In this document: in pieces, positions 1-9,753 of the stretch
How positions within the stretch are numbered: the first letter of the stretch is position 1
Layout: every line of letters begins with the position of its first letter
Assembly: GCF_900100185.1 (NCBI RefSeq)
Contig: NZ_FNEN01000001.1
Span: 124,001 to 188,000, forward strand
Source: Natribacillus halophilus
GTDB lineage: Bacteria > Bacillota > Bacilli > Bacillales > Marinococcaceae
Reading direction: 5' to 3'
DNA: 64,000 nt
Notes under the pieces: generated by a model
Told to the model about the DNA's origin: nothing
Database searches by the model: none
What the model saw: only the letters and a program-made list of their open reading frames with translations
Made by a program: the position numbers and the translations under genes

Positions 1-1
1 T

Positions 2-1465
<1,464 letters not shown>

Positions 1466-1471
1466 CGACAA

Positions 1472-1507
1472 GCGGCGCACCACTATTAAAGTGATGCGCC
1501 GCTTTTT
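1472..1507 (+). terminator. Intrinsic terminator of ponA
   Basis: A 13-bp stem (1472-1484 with 1490-1502, one mismatch) with loop ATTAA is followed by TTTTTC. It starts 7 bases after the ponA stop and ends at the dynamin stop codon. The minus-strand side has a poorer U-run (TTGTC), so it may serve both convergent genes but is better for ponA. Confidence 0.85.
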
Positions 1508-4500
1508 CATTTATCAGCGGTTTTTAACGCCTCGATTTCTTTTTTGATCACCGCAATATCTGGCTGTACAGCACGCGCTTCTTTTCTCTCGCGAATCAGT
1601 TCGAGGCGCTCTTCCTTGATTTTTCGCATTTCGTTGCCTGCGGCCGCAATCCTCTTTTGTACATGATCGTCCAATAATGAAAATACTTCTGCCTTGAAGG
1701 CATCCAACTTCTTTATTTTCACCAACGGTTCCAGAGATGATAGCGACAAGTTAAATGCGACGTCTGGATTCATGTCATGAAAGCTCTCGCTTCCTGCTTG
1801 CTCCCGGAGCGATTCCCGTATGTGCCGGGTAAAGGCATCCATCTCTTTTTGCCATTGTTCTTCACATTGATACAGGAATTCCGTCAAAGCGTCTTTCAAC
1901 TGCTTGTGCCGTTCGGCTTTATCCTTGCCGTTCACAGCTCCCACATGAACGGTCGCTGTAAAAGCGTCGTCCAACGCCAGTAACATTCTGCGCCCGGCAT
2001 AGGCTTCCCAAACTTCTACGTCTGAATCATCCACTGTGAGGGTGTCCATCTGTGTGACGCTCTCTTTTTCCTGTTCCGGCGGCGAATCCGTTGCCGTTGT
2101 GAGTTCGGCAATAAGCTGCTCCGTGCGTGTCTCGATATCCCGGGACGTTTTCACCTGCAGTGACGGTACGGTGACGTTCTGCAAAAGATAAAGCAGATCT
2201 GAAAATCCCTGGTCACCGTCTGAGGACAGGGCCCGTTTACTTGAGAGCGTCATCGTTTGCGTTTCCTTACAACCGGCTTGTTTAACCTGTGTATCCACAT
2301 AATTCGATACATGTGCTGCCTCCCGTTCATCTTTCGCGAGATCGGCGGCATTGATGACCATATACTCCGGTTCCCGGACGTTGGTGACTTGCCTGATAAA
2401 CGCCTGATCAGCGTATGAAAAAGCGTGGTGATAATACGTTAAATAAATAAAGGCATCCGCTTGCGCTATCTTTTCCATCGCCATTCTCGTGTGGCGTTCA
2501 TTTACCGATTGAACGCCGGGTGTATCCACAAAAGACCAGCCCATACCGGTCATCTCCGATTGAAAATAGACGGTAGACGTTTCGATAAGACAGGCATGGT
2601 CTTCTTTGGCCGCAATGGTTTGCCACTGCTCGAGCGTCATATCATACGTTTTTCCATACGAATATTGCTCTTTCTTTACAGCTGTCTGTAAGGCACGTAA
2701 ATATTCGAGATGCTGCTTTTCCTTCAGCGTATCGGTTTTCATAAGCGAGAGGCCTTCTGCCCTTTTCAGTCGTGAGAGATCAAAAGCGTATCCGCATTCA
2801 TATGCCACCGCCTGGATTTCCGCATCCAACACGGCCGCGGATTTTAAGCGTATTGATACATCCCCGTGACGATGGCGGCCTTCCGGAGCGCGGACGATTG
2901 TGAATGAAGCAGTCAGCGGATGTGGGGAGACAGGCATGATCTCCGCCTCAATGAGCGCGTTTATAAACGTTGATTTACCGGAACTGAAGGCACCGGCCAT
3001 GACGAGTGTATAAGCATCATGTTTTCTTTTTTCAATCGCCGCCAGCAACTGTTGTCGCCTGGTTTCGGCATAGGGTTGATCTGTGTAGGCACGTAGCGTC
3101 TCTTCCAATGCTTGCCGATCGATTCTATCCGACGCCTCAAGCACCGGCTGTGCAGGCAGGGGAGGCATCTCCGGCTGTGTCGGCATTGACTCCTCCCGTT
3201 CACTTACCTCAATATCGATCTCTACACCGGCCAATCGGGGTGAATGCGTCATACAGTCAGCCATCATCTCTTCCAGACGACGGTCCCCGCCGGTTGTCTC
3301 TAAATAGGCGTTGACCCGGTCGATCTCCTCATCGAGAGTGTACAGCGCTGACTCGTTGTCAGCTTCAATATCGGCAATTTCCGACAAATGGTTGACCCTT
3401 TCCGCAAGTTCAGCACGCTCACGTTCGGTTTGTTGTTCGAAATCGGCGAGAATGTCGGCCTGCAATGGCTCCATCGTTTTCTTTACAGACTGGAGAAGGG
3501 CATGATTCCATTGTGACGTCAATTGATAAATGTACTGGTTATTTTTCTCCCCGTCGGTAATAAACGAGCGCAGCCAGCCGGGTTCCGCAGCGGGAAACGG
3601 CATCTCCTGGATAGCTGTTTGTACTTGCCGGTTAAGCGTTGCAGACAGGGGTTGTTTTTTTAATTGTTCCCGTAAATATAAGCAGACTTCCGTCTCCCAG
3701 CGTTTTTTCAATGCTTCAATGAGAGCTGTTTCCCGTCTTTCCTGTTCTTTTTCTTTTTTCTTTGCGGAGGTAAACATCCCGATTTTAAAGGACGGTTTCA
3801 GGGATTCCACCCACGTTTTTGCGAGCTCCGTCAGCTCATGGGGAAACAGATACGTCTGTTTAAAAAATTCATGTAAACGATTTCGCAGGTTTTCTTCTGC
3901 TTCCCATTTTTCAGTATCCAACCGCCGCAGGCGTTCCCGGGTTTGCAGTAACTGCTGATGATCGGCCTTGCTGTAGCCGCGCGCATGTAACGTTTCCTCC
4001 AGCGCTTTTTCTCCCTGTTCACGGTCGATGTACAATCGTTCCCGTAAGGCGGTTGCGGCGCTGTGCACCATCCTCGCCTCAGAATGGTCCCGGAGAGTTT
4101 CACCATGATAAAGCCAGGAACGCATATCGCTGATCCAGTTCGTGAGCTCGTTGTAAGGATGATCGAGCTTATGGCAAGACGTAAAATAAAGGCCAGCCGG
4201 CTCGATACCAAACCGATACAGCATATCCCGCAGCCCATGGGCAAATATAGAAAAGGGCAATTCTTCCTCATCGTGTTTGTCGATTTGGTTCACGACGAGG
4301 ACGACAGGTTTGTTTTCCCGTTGCATTTGCCTTAAAAAACGGAGGTTCGTTTCGGAACGCACGTGATTGTAATCGGTGACATAGATCACCGCATCGGTCG
4401 TTAGCAGTTCGGCTCCCGTATACTTTCCATGGGTCTCATCCGTTGAATCCACCCCGGGCGTATCCGCGAGAGTGACGCCGGCCGGGAGGAACGGGAGGGG

Positions 4501-4869
4501 AAGGGACAATTTAATCTCATGAATGCCCTTGCCGTCAAGGGCAAAACTTTGTAACTCGTCCCAGGGAATATGGCCGCTGAACGAACGCTCTTCTCCATCA
4601 TTCGTAAATGCCGTTAGGCCGGGCGCTCCGCTCACGACCGTCATGATATTGGCCGTGGTCGGAATCGGGCTTGCAGGCAACAGCTCAGCTCCTAAGAGCT
4701 CGTTTAAGAGCGTTGATTTTCCCGCGGAAAAATGCCCGCCTACGATCACCGAATAGGGAGAGTCATGGGCGATCTTTGCCTCAAGCTTTTCCAGCCTTGC
4801 GCGTTCTGCTTCGCCAAAAGGAAGCTGTCGTTTCAGTTCCTTAACGGGGTTGAGAGTTTCTATCGGCAT
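1507..4869 (-). CDS. dynA: Dynamin-family GTPase with two tandem dynamin modules (DynA-like)
   Basis: Large bacterial dynamin of 1120 residues, close in size to B. subtilis DynA (YpbR), a membrane-fusing protein linked to phage and membrane-stress tolerance. The N-terminal module has a P-loop G-x-F-S-A-G-K-S at residues 44-52, a D-T-P-G switch and an N-Q-I-D base-specificity motif. A second complete module begins near residue 620 with G-A-F-S-S-G-K-S, a second D-T-P-G, and N-A-A-D in place of NKxD. Long helical, charged stretches follow each G domain. The fused arrangement is typical of Bacillota DynA and differs from the paired genes of other bacteria. The gene ends at the ponA terminator and lies 31 bases after nth, so it may be co-transcribed with it. 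The assignment rests on motifs, length and domain duplication; the cellular role is inferred from the family. Confidence 0.88.
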   Translation of the reverse strand: MPIETLNPVKELKRQLPFGEAERARLEKLEAKIAHDSPYSVIVGGHFSAGKSTLLNELLGAELLPASPIPTTANIMTVVSGAPGLTAFTNDGEERSFSGHIPWDELQSFALDGKGIHEIKLSLPLPFLPAGVTLADTPGVDSTDETHGKYTGAELLTTDAVIYVTDYNHVRSETNLRFLRQMQRENKPVVLVVNQIDKHDEEELPFSIFAHGLRDMLYRFGIEPAGLYFTSCHKLDHPYNELTNWISDMRSWLYHGETLRDHSEARMVHSAATALRERLYIDREQGEKALEETLHARGYSKADHQQLLQTRERLRRLDTEKWEAEENLRNRLHEFFKQTYLFPHELTELAKTWVESLKPSFKIGMFTSAKKKEKEQERRETALIEALKKRWETEVCLYLREQLKKQPLSATLNRQVQTAIQEMPFPAAEPGWLRSFITDGEKNNQYIYQLTSQWNHALLQSVKKTMEPLQADILADFEQQTERERAELAERVNHLSEIADIEADNESALYTLDEEIDRVNAYLETTGGDRRLEEMMADCMTHSPRLAGVEIDIEVSEREESMPTQPEMPPLPAQPVLEASDRIDRQALEETLRAYTDQPYAETRRQQLLAAIEKRKHDAYTLVMAGAFSSGKSTFINALIEAEIMPVSPHPLTASFTIVRAPEGRHRHGDVSIRLKSAAVLDAEIQAVAYECGYAFDLSRLKRAEGLSLMKTDTLKEKQHLEYLRALQTAVKKEQYSYGKTYDMTLEQWQTIAAKEDHACLIETSTVYFQSEMTGMGWSFVDTPGVQSVNERHTRMAMEKIAQADAFIYLTYYHHAFSYADQAFIRQVTNVREPEYMVINAADLAKDEREAAHVSNYVDTQVKQAGCKETQTMTLSSKRALSSDGDQGFSDLLYLLQNVTVPSLQVKTSRDIETRTEQLIAELTTATDSPPEQEKESVTQMDTLTVDDSDVEVWEAYAGRRMLLALDDAFTATVHVGAVNGKDKAERHKQLKDALTEFLYQCEEQWQKEMDAFTRHIRESLREQAGSESFHDMNPDVAFNLSLSSLEPLVKIKKLDAFKAEVFSLLDDHVQKRIAAAGNEMRKIKEERLELIRERKEARAVQPDIAVIKKEIEALKTADK

Positions 4870-4900
4870 GCCTTGCTCCTTCCTTTACAAACCAGCAAAC

Positions 4901-5563
4901 TCATCCTGTGTCCATCTCCCGATTTTTCATTCGTTTTTGCCCTTCCCGGCATTTTGACAACAATGGGCACTCCGGGCACTGCGGATTTCGGGATTTACAG
5001 TGGTAACGACCAAAAAAAATGAGCAGATGATGACTCTTTGACCATTTTTCCTCCGGTAGTTTGTCCATGAGCGTTTTCTCTACTTCCAGGACACTATCCT
5101 TCCAGCGACAAATGCCGAGTCGTTTTGACACTCTTTCTACGTGGGTATCCACCGCGATCGCCGGAAAATCGAAGGCGACGGATGAGACCACATTTGCGGT
5201 TTTACGGCCGACACCGGCGAGTGTCATCAATTCATCGCGGTCTGCAGGTACTTCCCCGTCGTATTGGGTAATGAGGGAATGGCTCATTTTTTGTAAATTT
5301 TTTGCTTTGCTTCTGAAAAGCCCGATCGTGCGTATATCCTGTTCCAGCTCTTCCTGTTCGACGGCAACAATATCTTCAGGCCCCATGTATTTTTCGAATA
5401 AACCCGGGGTCACTTTATTGATAAGAGCGTCTGTACTTTGGGCAGAAAGAATAACGGCCACGAGCAATTCAAAAGCGTTCCTGTGCCAAAGTTCGCATTT
5501 GGCTTCGGGAAACATCTCTTCCATCGTCTCGATCGCGTTAACGGTATCTCGTTTTGATAACAT
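4901..5563 (-). CDS. nth: Endonuclease III (DNA glycosylase/AP lyase)
   Basis: Base-excision repair enzyme that removes oxidised pyrimidines and nicks the abasic site. The helix-hairpin-helix G-V-G-R-K-T carries the catalytic lysine (K121), and the second catalytic residue is D139 in V-D-T-H. The C-terminal 4Fe-4S ligands follow the family spacing C189-x6-C196-x2-C199-x5-C205. At 220 residues it has the usual length. The ATG at 5563 was chosen because it is preceded by AAAGGTGG; the open frame extends 63 codons further upstream but there overlaps dnaD in another frame. It lies 22 bases after dnaD in the conserved dnaD-nth pair. Confidence 0.95.
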   Translation of the reverse strand: MLSKRDTVNAIETMEEMFPEAKCELWHRNAFELLVAVILSAQSTDALINKVTPGLFEKYMGPEDIVAVEQEELEQDIRTIGLFRSKAKNLQKMSHSLITQYDGEVPADRDELMTLAGVGRKTANVVSSVAFDFPAIAVDTHVERVSKRLGICRWKDSVLEVEKTLMDKLPEEKWSKSHHLLIFFGRYHCKSRNPQCPECPLLSKCREGQKRMKNREMDTG

Positions 5564-5585
5564 GGCCCATCGTGCCACCTTTTTC

Positions 5586-6290
5586 CTAATCAGACTCCAG
5601 CCAATTGTAGTTGGGATACGGAGGGGCTGACTGTTTTGAGGTCTCTTTGTCTTTTCCCTTTTTTTGCTTTTGCCGGAATTTTTCACTGTAGGCATTGGCT
5701 TCTTCCGGCGTTTTGATGCCATTTTTTTGCCATTCAAACAGGATGGCATCAATATAGCGCAAGTTCAATTTTCCGGAAATAACGGCTTCCCGCAAAGCCG
5801 CTTTTATCAATGTATACGTATATTTATCCTGATCCACCCACATGGCGAGGGTCTCTCCCTCCATCGGCGATAGCGGACGGCCGAATTCATTCTCGAATAA
5901 ACGGTAAAGTTCGCCGGCATCCTGGTCCCTCGTATCGTCTTGCGGTGCATACTCAGCTTCGAGATGCGTCACGATCTTTTCATAAAAAGGCTTTAAACTA
6001 TACGTTTCAAACATAATGCCGTTATCATCTTCATTTTGTTCAAGCCTGAGAACACCTCGCTTCAGCAACCGGCCGATCGCCTGTTGACAACTGTTGACGG
6101 TGAGCGTCATTTTTTGCGCCAGTTGTTCGGGGGTCGGAAAAGTATGGCCTTGCTGAATGTAGCGATGGAGGTGAAGCAACAGCATCATATCTTTTTCATC
6201 AAGGCCAAACGCATCGTAATAGTCAAGGAATACGACAGGAATCGATACATAACCTTTTTCCAATAGATGGATAACCACGTCCCGTTCCAT
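5586..6290 (-). CDS. dnaD: Primosomal replication-initiation protein DnaD
   Basis: DnaD helps load the replicative helicase with DnaB and DnaI during initiation and restart. The 234-residue protein has an N-terminal winged-helix part (about 1-100), a DnaD/DnaB2 helical domain (about 125-200), a Lys/Gln-rich linker and the C-terminal Y-N-W-L-E signature typical of the family. The ATG at 6290 follows GGAAGGAG with 7 bases of spacing; a longer frame exists upstream without a ribosome-binding site. It lies between asnS and nth exactly as in B. subtilis. Confidence 0.93.
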   Translation of the reverse strand: MERDVVIHLLEKGYVSIPVVFLDYYDAFGLDEKDMMLLLHLHRYIQQGHTFPTPEQLAQKMTLTVNSCQQAIGRLLKRGVLRLEQNEDDNGIMFETYSLKPFYEKIVTHLEAEYAPQDDTRDQDAGELYRLFENEFGRPLSPMEGETLAMWVDQDKYTYTLIKAALREAVISGKLNLRYIDAILFEWQKNGIKTPEEANAYSEKFRQKQKKGKDKETSKQSAPPYPNYNWLESD

Positions 6291-6330
6291 GCGTATTCTC
6301 CTTCCTTCTGCCAACAAATACTGCTGACAG

Positions 6331-7620
6331 TCATGGATATAAGCGGTTTAAGAGCCGCGGAAACGGAATCGTCTCCCGTACGTGTTCCGTACCGCTCAGC
6401 CAGGCAACCGTGCGTTCCAGACCCAATCCAAAACCTGAGTGAGGAACACTGCCATATTGTCTTAACTCCAAATACCATTGATAGGCTTCTTCCGATAACT
6501 GATGTTCCTTAAATCGCTCCGCCAGTAATTCATAATCGTCGATTCGTTCACTGCCGCCGATAATTTCTCCGTATCCTTCCGGGGCAATCAGATCGGCGCA
6601 AAGGGCCACATCCGGGTTACCCGGTTCCGGTTTCATGTAAAAAGCCTTGATCGCTTGCGGGTAATGGGTGATAAACACCGGTTTCTCGAACTGGCTGGCG
6701 ATTTCCGTCTCATGAGGCGCGCCCAGATCCTCGCCCCAGGAGATGTCAAACCCTTTCTTTTGCAAGCGCTCGATCGCTTCATCATAACGAATGCGCGGAA
6801 ATGGCGCCTGTATGTTTTCCAGCGGGGCCAAGTCCCTTCCGAGCGTTTGCAACTCCGCTTTCGCTTCTTCCAGTACCGCCTGCGTGATCGCCACGACGTA
6901 GGCCTCCTGAATGTCCAGGCTTTCTTCATGATCACAAAAGGCCATTTCCGGTTCAATCATCCAAAACTCGATCAAGTGACGTCGGGTCTTTGACTTCTCC
7001 GCACGAAAGGTAGGCCCGAAGGAAAACACCCGTTTAAAGGCGAGCGCGGCGGCTTCCAGATACAATTGACCGGACTGGGATAAAAAGGCATCTTCATCAA
7101 AGTACTTCGTATGAAAAAGATTCGTCGTCCCTTCTGCGGAATTGGCCGTTAGAATCGGGGGATCAATCTTCGTAAACCCGTTTTCCTTAAAAAACCGATA
7201 CGTGGCCTGGATAATCACATCGCGGATCTTTAAAATCGCGTGCTGGCGGCTGGAACGTATCCAGAGATGGCGATGATCCATGAGAAACTCCGTGCCATGT
7301 TCTTTCGGTGTAATCGGATAGTCCTGTGTATCCTGAATGATCTCCACATCATGAACGGTAAGTTCATAACCGGAGGGAGCGCGATCATCGGCACGCACTT
7401 CACCGGTTACATACAACGAGCTTTCCTGGCCCATATCCTTGGCCTGTTGAAAATCGCTTTCCCCGATTTCATCTTTAGCGACAACCCCCTGGATATAGCC
7501 GGTACCATCCCGCAATTGCAAAAAAGCAATTTTTCCGCTCGAGCGTTTATTCGCAAGCCAACAGCCGAGTGTTACCGTTTGTCCTTCATACTGTCCAATC
7601 GTGTTTATCGTTGCCCGCAA
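6331..7620 (-). CDS. asnS: Asparaginyl-tRNA synthetase, TTG start
   Basis: Class IIb synthetase that charges tRNA-Asn in the cytoplasm. An N-terminal OB-fold anticodon-binding domain (about 1-115) precedes the catalytic core with motif 2 (F-R-A-E with nearby arginines) and motif 3 (G-F-G-L-G-L-E-R) near the C terminus. The TTG at 7620 was chosen: it is preceded by AAAGGAG at 9 bases, gives 429 residues (B. subtilis about 430) and begins L-R-A-T-I-N, matching the family N terminus; no in-frame ATG fits. It starts one base after the aspB stop, so the two are translationally coupled and there is no room for a T-box leader. Confidence 0.95.
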   Translation of the reverse strand: MRATINTIGQYEGQTVTLGCWLANKRSSGKIAFLQLRDGTGYIQGVVAKDEIGESDFQQAKDMGQESSLYVTGEVRADDRAPSGYELTVHDVEIIQDTQDYPITPKEHGTEFLMDHRHLWIRSSRQHAILKIRDVIIQATYRFFKENGFTKIDPPILTANSAEGTTNLFHTKYFDEDAFLSQSGQLYLEAAALAFKRVFSFGPTFRAEKSKTRRHLIEFWMIEPEMAFCDHEESLDIQEAYVVAITQAVLEEAKAELQTLGRDLAPLENIQAPFPRIRYDEAIERLQKKGFDISWGEDLGAPHETEIASQFEKPVFITHYPQAIKAFYMKPEPGNPDVALCADLIAPEGYGEIIGGSERIDDYELLAERFKEHQLSEEAYQWYLELRQYGSVPHSGFGLGLERTVAWLSGTEHVRETIPFPRLLNRLYP

Positions 7621-7621
7621 C

Positions 7622-8824
7622 TCACTGGACTCCTTTCCTGGCAGCACTCGTCCGCTTGATAAAGTGACCGATCCTTTGCAGCGCTTCCTCCAGGAGCGAA
7701 AGGGAGGTCGCGTATGACAGCCGGATATTATCCGGCGCGCCAAACCCGGCACCGGGGACGACCGCTACTTTTTCCTCATCCAGTAAAGCGCCGGCCCATT
7801 CGTCCACAGTCGCAAAACCGCCGGCCTCTGCAGCTTCTTTAACGTTCGGAAACAAATAAAAGGCCCCTTTAGGTTTGACGCAACTGACACCCGGTAATTG
7901 AATGAGTTGCTCATACGCCTTCTCTAAACGTGATTCGAAGGCTTGTCGCATCTCTTCAACCATGGCCTGATCCGATTGATAAGCGGCGATGGCACCGTAT
8001 TGCGCGGGCGTTGTCGGGTTCGATGTCGAATGACTCGCCAGGTCGGTCATCGCTTTAATCAGCGCTTTATCACCAGCTGCGTAACCTATACGCCAGCCGG
8101 TCATGGAATAAGCCTTCGATACACCGTTCACAATAACCGTACGCTTTTTGAGCTCATCGGAAAGGCTCGCGATGGAATGATGCTCGACATCACCGTAGAT
8201 CAGTTTTTCGTATATTTCATCGGAGATGATCATGACATCATGTTCCGTCGCCACTTCTCCGAGCGCCTGCAGTTCTTCTTTCGTATACAAACCTCCCGTG
8301 GGATTGCTCGGAGAATTAACAATAAAGGCCTTCGTTTTGGAGGTTATAGCGGCTGATAATGCGTCTTTACTGATTTTAAAGTCATCTGCTTCTTTCGCCT
8401 GTAAAAAGATGGGTTCACCACCCGCGAGTTTGATCTGTTCCGGATAACTCACCCAATAAGGGGCAGGGACGATCACTTCATCCCCTTCATCCAAAAGAGC
8501 CTGAAAAATGGTGTACAAGGCGTGTTTCGCACCTGAAGCGACCATGATTTCCTCTTGAATGTATGTAAGCTGCTGATCTTGTTTGAACTTGTCGATAATC
8601 GCATCCTTGAGCGTCGTCAAACCGCCGGAGGGGGTATATTTCGTCTCTCCTTCTTTCATGGAAAGCGTGGCCGCTTCAATGATGTGCTCCGGGGTATTAA
8701 AGTCCGGTTCCCCGGCGCCCAAACCGATGACATCATGGCCAGCCGCTTTTAACGCTTTTGCCTTCGCGGTAATGGCCAATGTCGATGATGGGGTAATGTT
8801 TTGCACTCGTTTCGACAGTTGCAT
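7622..8824 (-). CDS. aspB: Aspartate aminotransferase (class I/II)
   Basis: PLP enzyme interconverting aspartate/2-oxoglutarate with oxaloacetate/glutamate. The Schiff-base lysine is K237 in [11 protein letters not shown]202 (S-D-E-I-Y-E) pairs with the pyridine nitrogen, and N-P-S-N-P-T-G is present around 171-177. The 400-residue length is standard. The ATG at 8824 has AAAGGAG upstream with normal spacing; the open frame extends about 90 codons further through a repeat-rich intergenic stretch that is not expected to be translated. Together with asnS it forms the conserved aspB-asnS pair. Confidence 0.95.
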   Translation of the reverse strand: MQLSKRVQNITPSSTLAITAKAKALKAAGHDVIGLGAGEPDFNTPEHIIEAATLSMKEGETKYTPSGGLTTLKDAIIDKFKQDQQLTYIQEEIMVASGAKHALYTIFQALLDEGDEVIVPAPYWVSYPEQIKLAGGEPIFLQAKEADDFKISKDALSAAITSKTKAFIVNSPSNPTGGLYTKEELQALGEVATEHDVMIISDEIYEKLIYGDVEHHSIASLSDELKKRTVIVNGVSKAYSMTGWRIGYAAGDKALIKAMTDLASHSTSNPTTPAQYGAIAAYQSDQAMVEEMRQAFESRLEKAYEQLIQLPGVSCVKPKGAFYLFPNVKEAAEAGGFATVDEWAGALLDEEKVAVVPGAGFGAPDNIRLSYATSLSLLEEALQRIGHFIKRTSAARKGVQ

Positions 8825-8898
8825 ATGTTCTCCTTTCTGGAAGTGGGAGTGGGAGTGAGAGTAAGTGAAACGCCATTTGGCCAACTTCCTGTCATTTA

Positions 8899-8928
8899 AG
8901 TGTACGACAATCAAAAGATGAACTGCAA
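8899..8928 (-). promoter_or_regulatory. Sigma-A-type promoter for aspB-asnS
   Basis: On the minus strand TTGCAG (8928-8923) and TACACT (8904-8899) are separated by 18 bases, about 75 bases before the aspB start. It is a reasonable vegetative promoter and the best candidate in the aspB upstream region. Confidence 0.5.
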
Positions 8929-8940
8929 GGGTTATACTAG

Positions 8941-8968
8941 AGGTGAGAAGTGAGAGGTGGAGGTAAGA
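8941..8968. repeat. Purine-rich GTGAGAGGT-type intergenic repeat
   Basis: A degenerate purine-rich stretch built from GAGGTGAGAAGTGAGAGGT-like units. Related stretches occur in the intergenic gaps at 51563-51588 and 53278-53349. Confidence 0.55.
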
Positions 8969-8971
8969 AAA

Positions 8972-9077
8972 GCGCCCGGTTGGAACACTTTTTTTGGCCT
9001 CGCACCACGACTCACGCTCCAACGGGCGCGATTGGAATACTTTTTCCGGCCTCACACCGCGACTCACGTTCCTATGA
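8972..9077. repeat. Two-unit ~53-bp tandem repeat with hairpin arms
   Basis: Two imperfect copies of a 52-54 bp unit lie head to tail (8972-9025 and 9026-9077). Each holds a T-rich core, GGCCTC and CGACTCACG. The first copy is flanked by an inverted pair, GCGCCCGGTTGGA (8972-8984) and TCCAACGGGCGC (9018-9029), which could fold. On the minus strand the outer arm is followed by TTTTC, so the hairpin might also end ypmB transcription. Confidence 0.7.
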
Positions 9078-9105
9078 AGGGCGGCGCACAGCGCCACCCG
9101 GCCCG

Positions 9106-9588
9106 CTATGATGCCGTTATACGGTATTGCTTCAGGGATTCACCGTCCGCGGCTGTATAATAATCATAATAAAGATTGTCTTCCGGGTCTGTGTAAACCA
9201 ATTCATAAACGAGGGTGTCCTCTTCGTACCCGACACGCACGTCACGAATCGCGATATCCCCCTGCTCGGAACGGACCTCGTCAACGATGGTTTCCTCGTT
9301 TTCCAGATCGGCAAAGGCAGCGTTTCCGATCCGTTCATAATCATCGTCGTAAAGCCAATAATATTGCTCCCCGTCATCGTGTGTAACGGTGGCGACATAT
9401 ATGGTTTCCATGCCGAAGAATAACTGAAAGTCATCCATAGACGCCACATCGTCTTCCGCCAAAACAAGGGAGGCCACCGCTTCTGCTTCGTCTTCTTTCG
9501 GCGCTTCGACCGCCTGGAAAAAAACATAACCACCGAGGGCCAACACAATAACCGCTATTACAATGCCTAAAATGAGCCAACTGCGCAT
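9106..9588 (-). CDS. ypmB: YpmB-like membrane-anchored protein with PepSY-type fold
   Basis: Protein of 160 residues with a single N-terminal membrane anchor (about residues 4-26) and an extracellular, acidic C-terminal domain. It matches YpmB by position (upstream of aspB-asnS) and by composition; the family has a propeptide/PepSY-like fold and no established role. The ATG at 9588 has AGGAGG upstream at 6-7 bases. In B. subtilis ypmA lies between dinG and ypmB; here that place holds a deaminase gene. Function is unknown. Confidence 0.75.
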   Translation of the reverse strand: MRSWLILGIVIAVIVLALGGYVFFQAVEAPKEDEAEAVASLVLAEDDVASMDDFQLFFGMETIYVATVTHDDGEQYYWLYDDDYERIGNAAFADLENEETIVDEVRSEQGDIAIRDVRVGYEEDTLVYELVYTDPEDNLYYDYYTAADGESLKQYRITAS

Positions 9589-9719
9589 AACGTTCCTCCT
9601 CATACCCCACTCCCGGCACACTGTCTCGATTGCCGAGATTTTCTACGTAAACCGAAAGCTTAAAGCGGACATAATAAAATTACTCTCTGCCAGGGAGATA
9701 ATCAATACACGCCCGCACA

Positions 9720-9753
9720 TGGAAGGCTGTTACCGATCAGCCTTCCATTTTTT
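9720..9753 (+). terminator. Terminator-like hairpin over the mtaD stop, U-run on the plus strand
   Basis: A perfect 10-bp stem (9720-9729 with 9738-9747) is followed on the plus strand by TTTTTT. No plus-strand gene ends here; on the minus strand the hairpin overlaps the end of mtaD and has no U-run. The A-rich codons at the mtaD end provide the plus-strand U-run, so this may be a minus-strand hairpin with an accidental plus-strand terminator look. Confidence 0.5.

Noticed and set aside
4901-5752. N-terminal extension of endonuclease III by 63 residues
   Set aside because: The extension is Lys/Arg-rich, overlaps dnaD in another frame and lacks a ribosome-binding site; ATG 5563 gives the family length.
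7618-8824. T-box leader for asnS
   Set aside because: asnS starts one base after the aspB stop, so no leader can exist; no T-box core was seen before aspB either.
8825-9097. N-terminal extension of AspB
   Set aside because: It would be translated from repeat DNA; ATG 8824 has a strong SD and fits the family.
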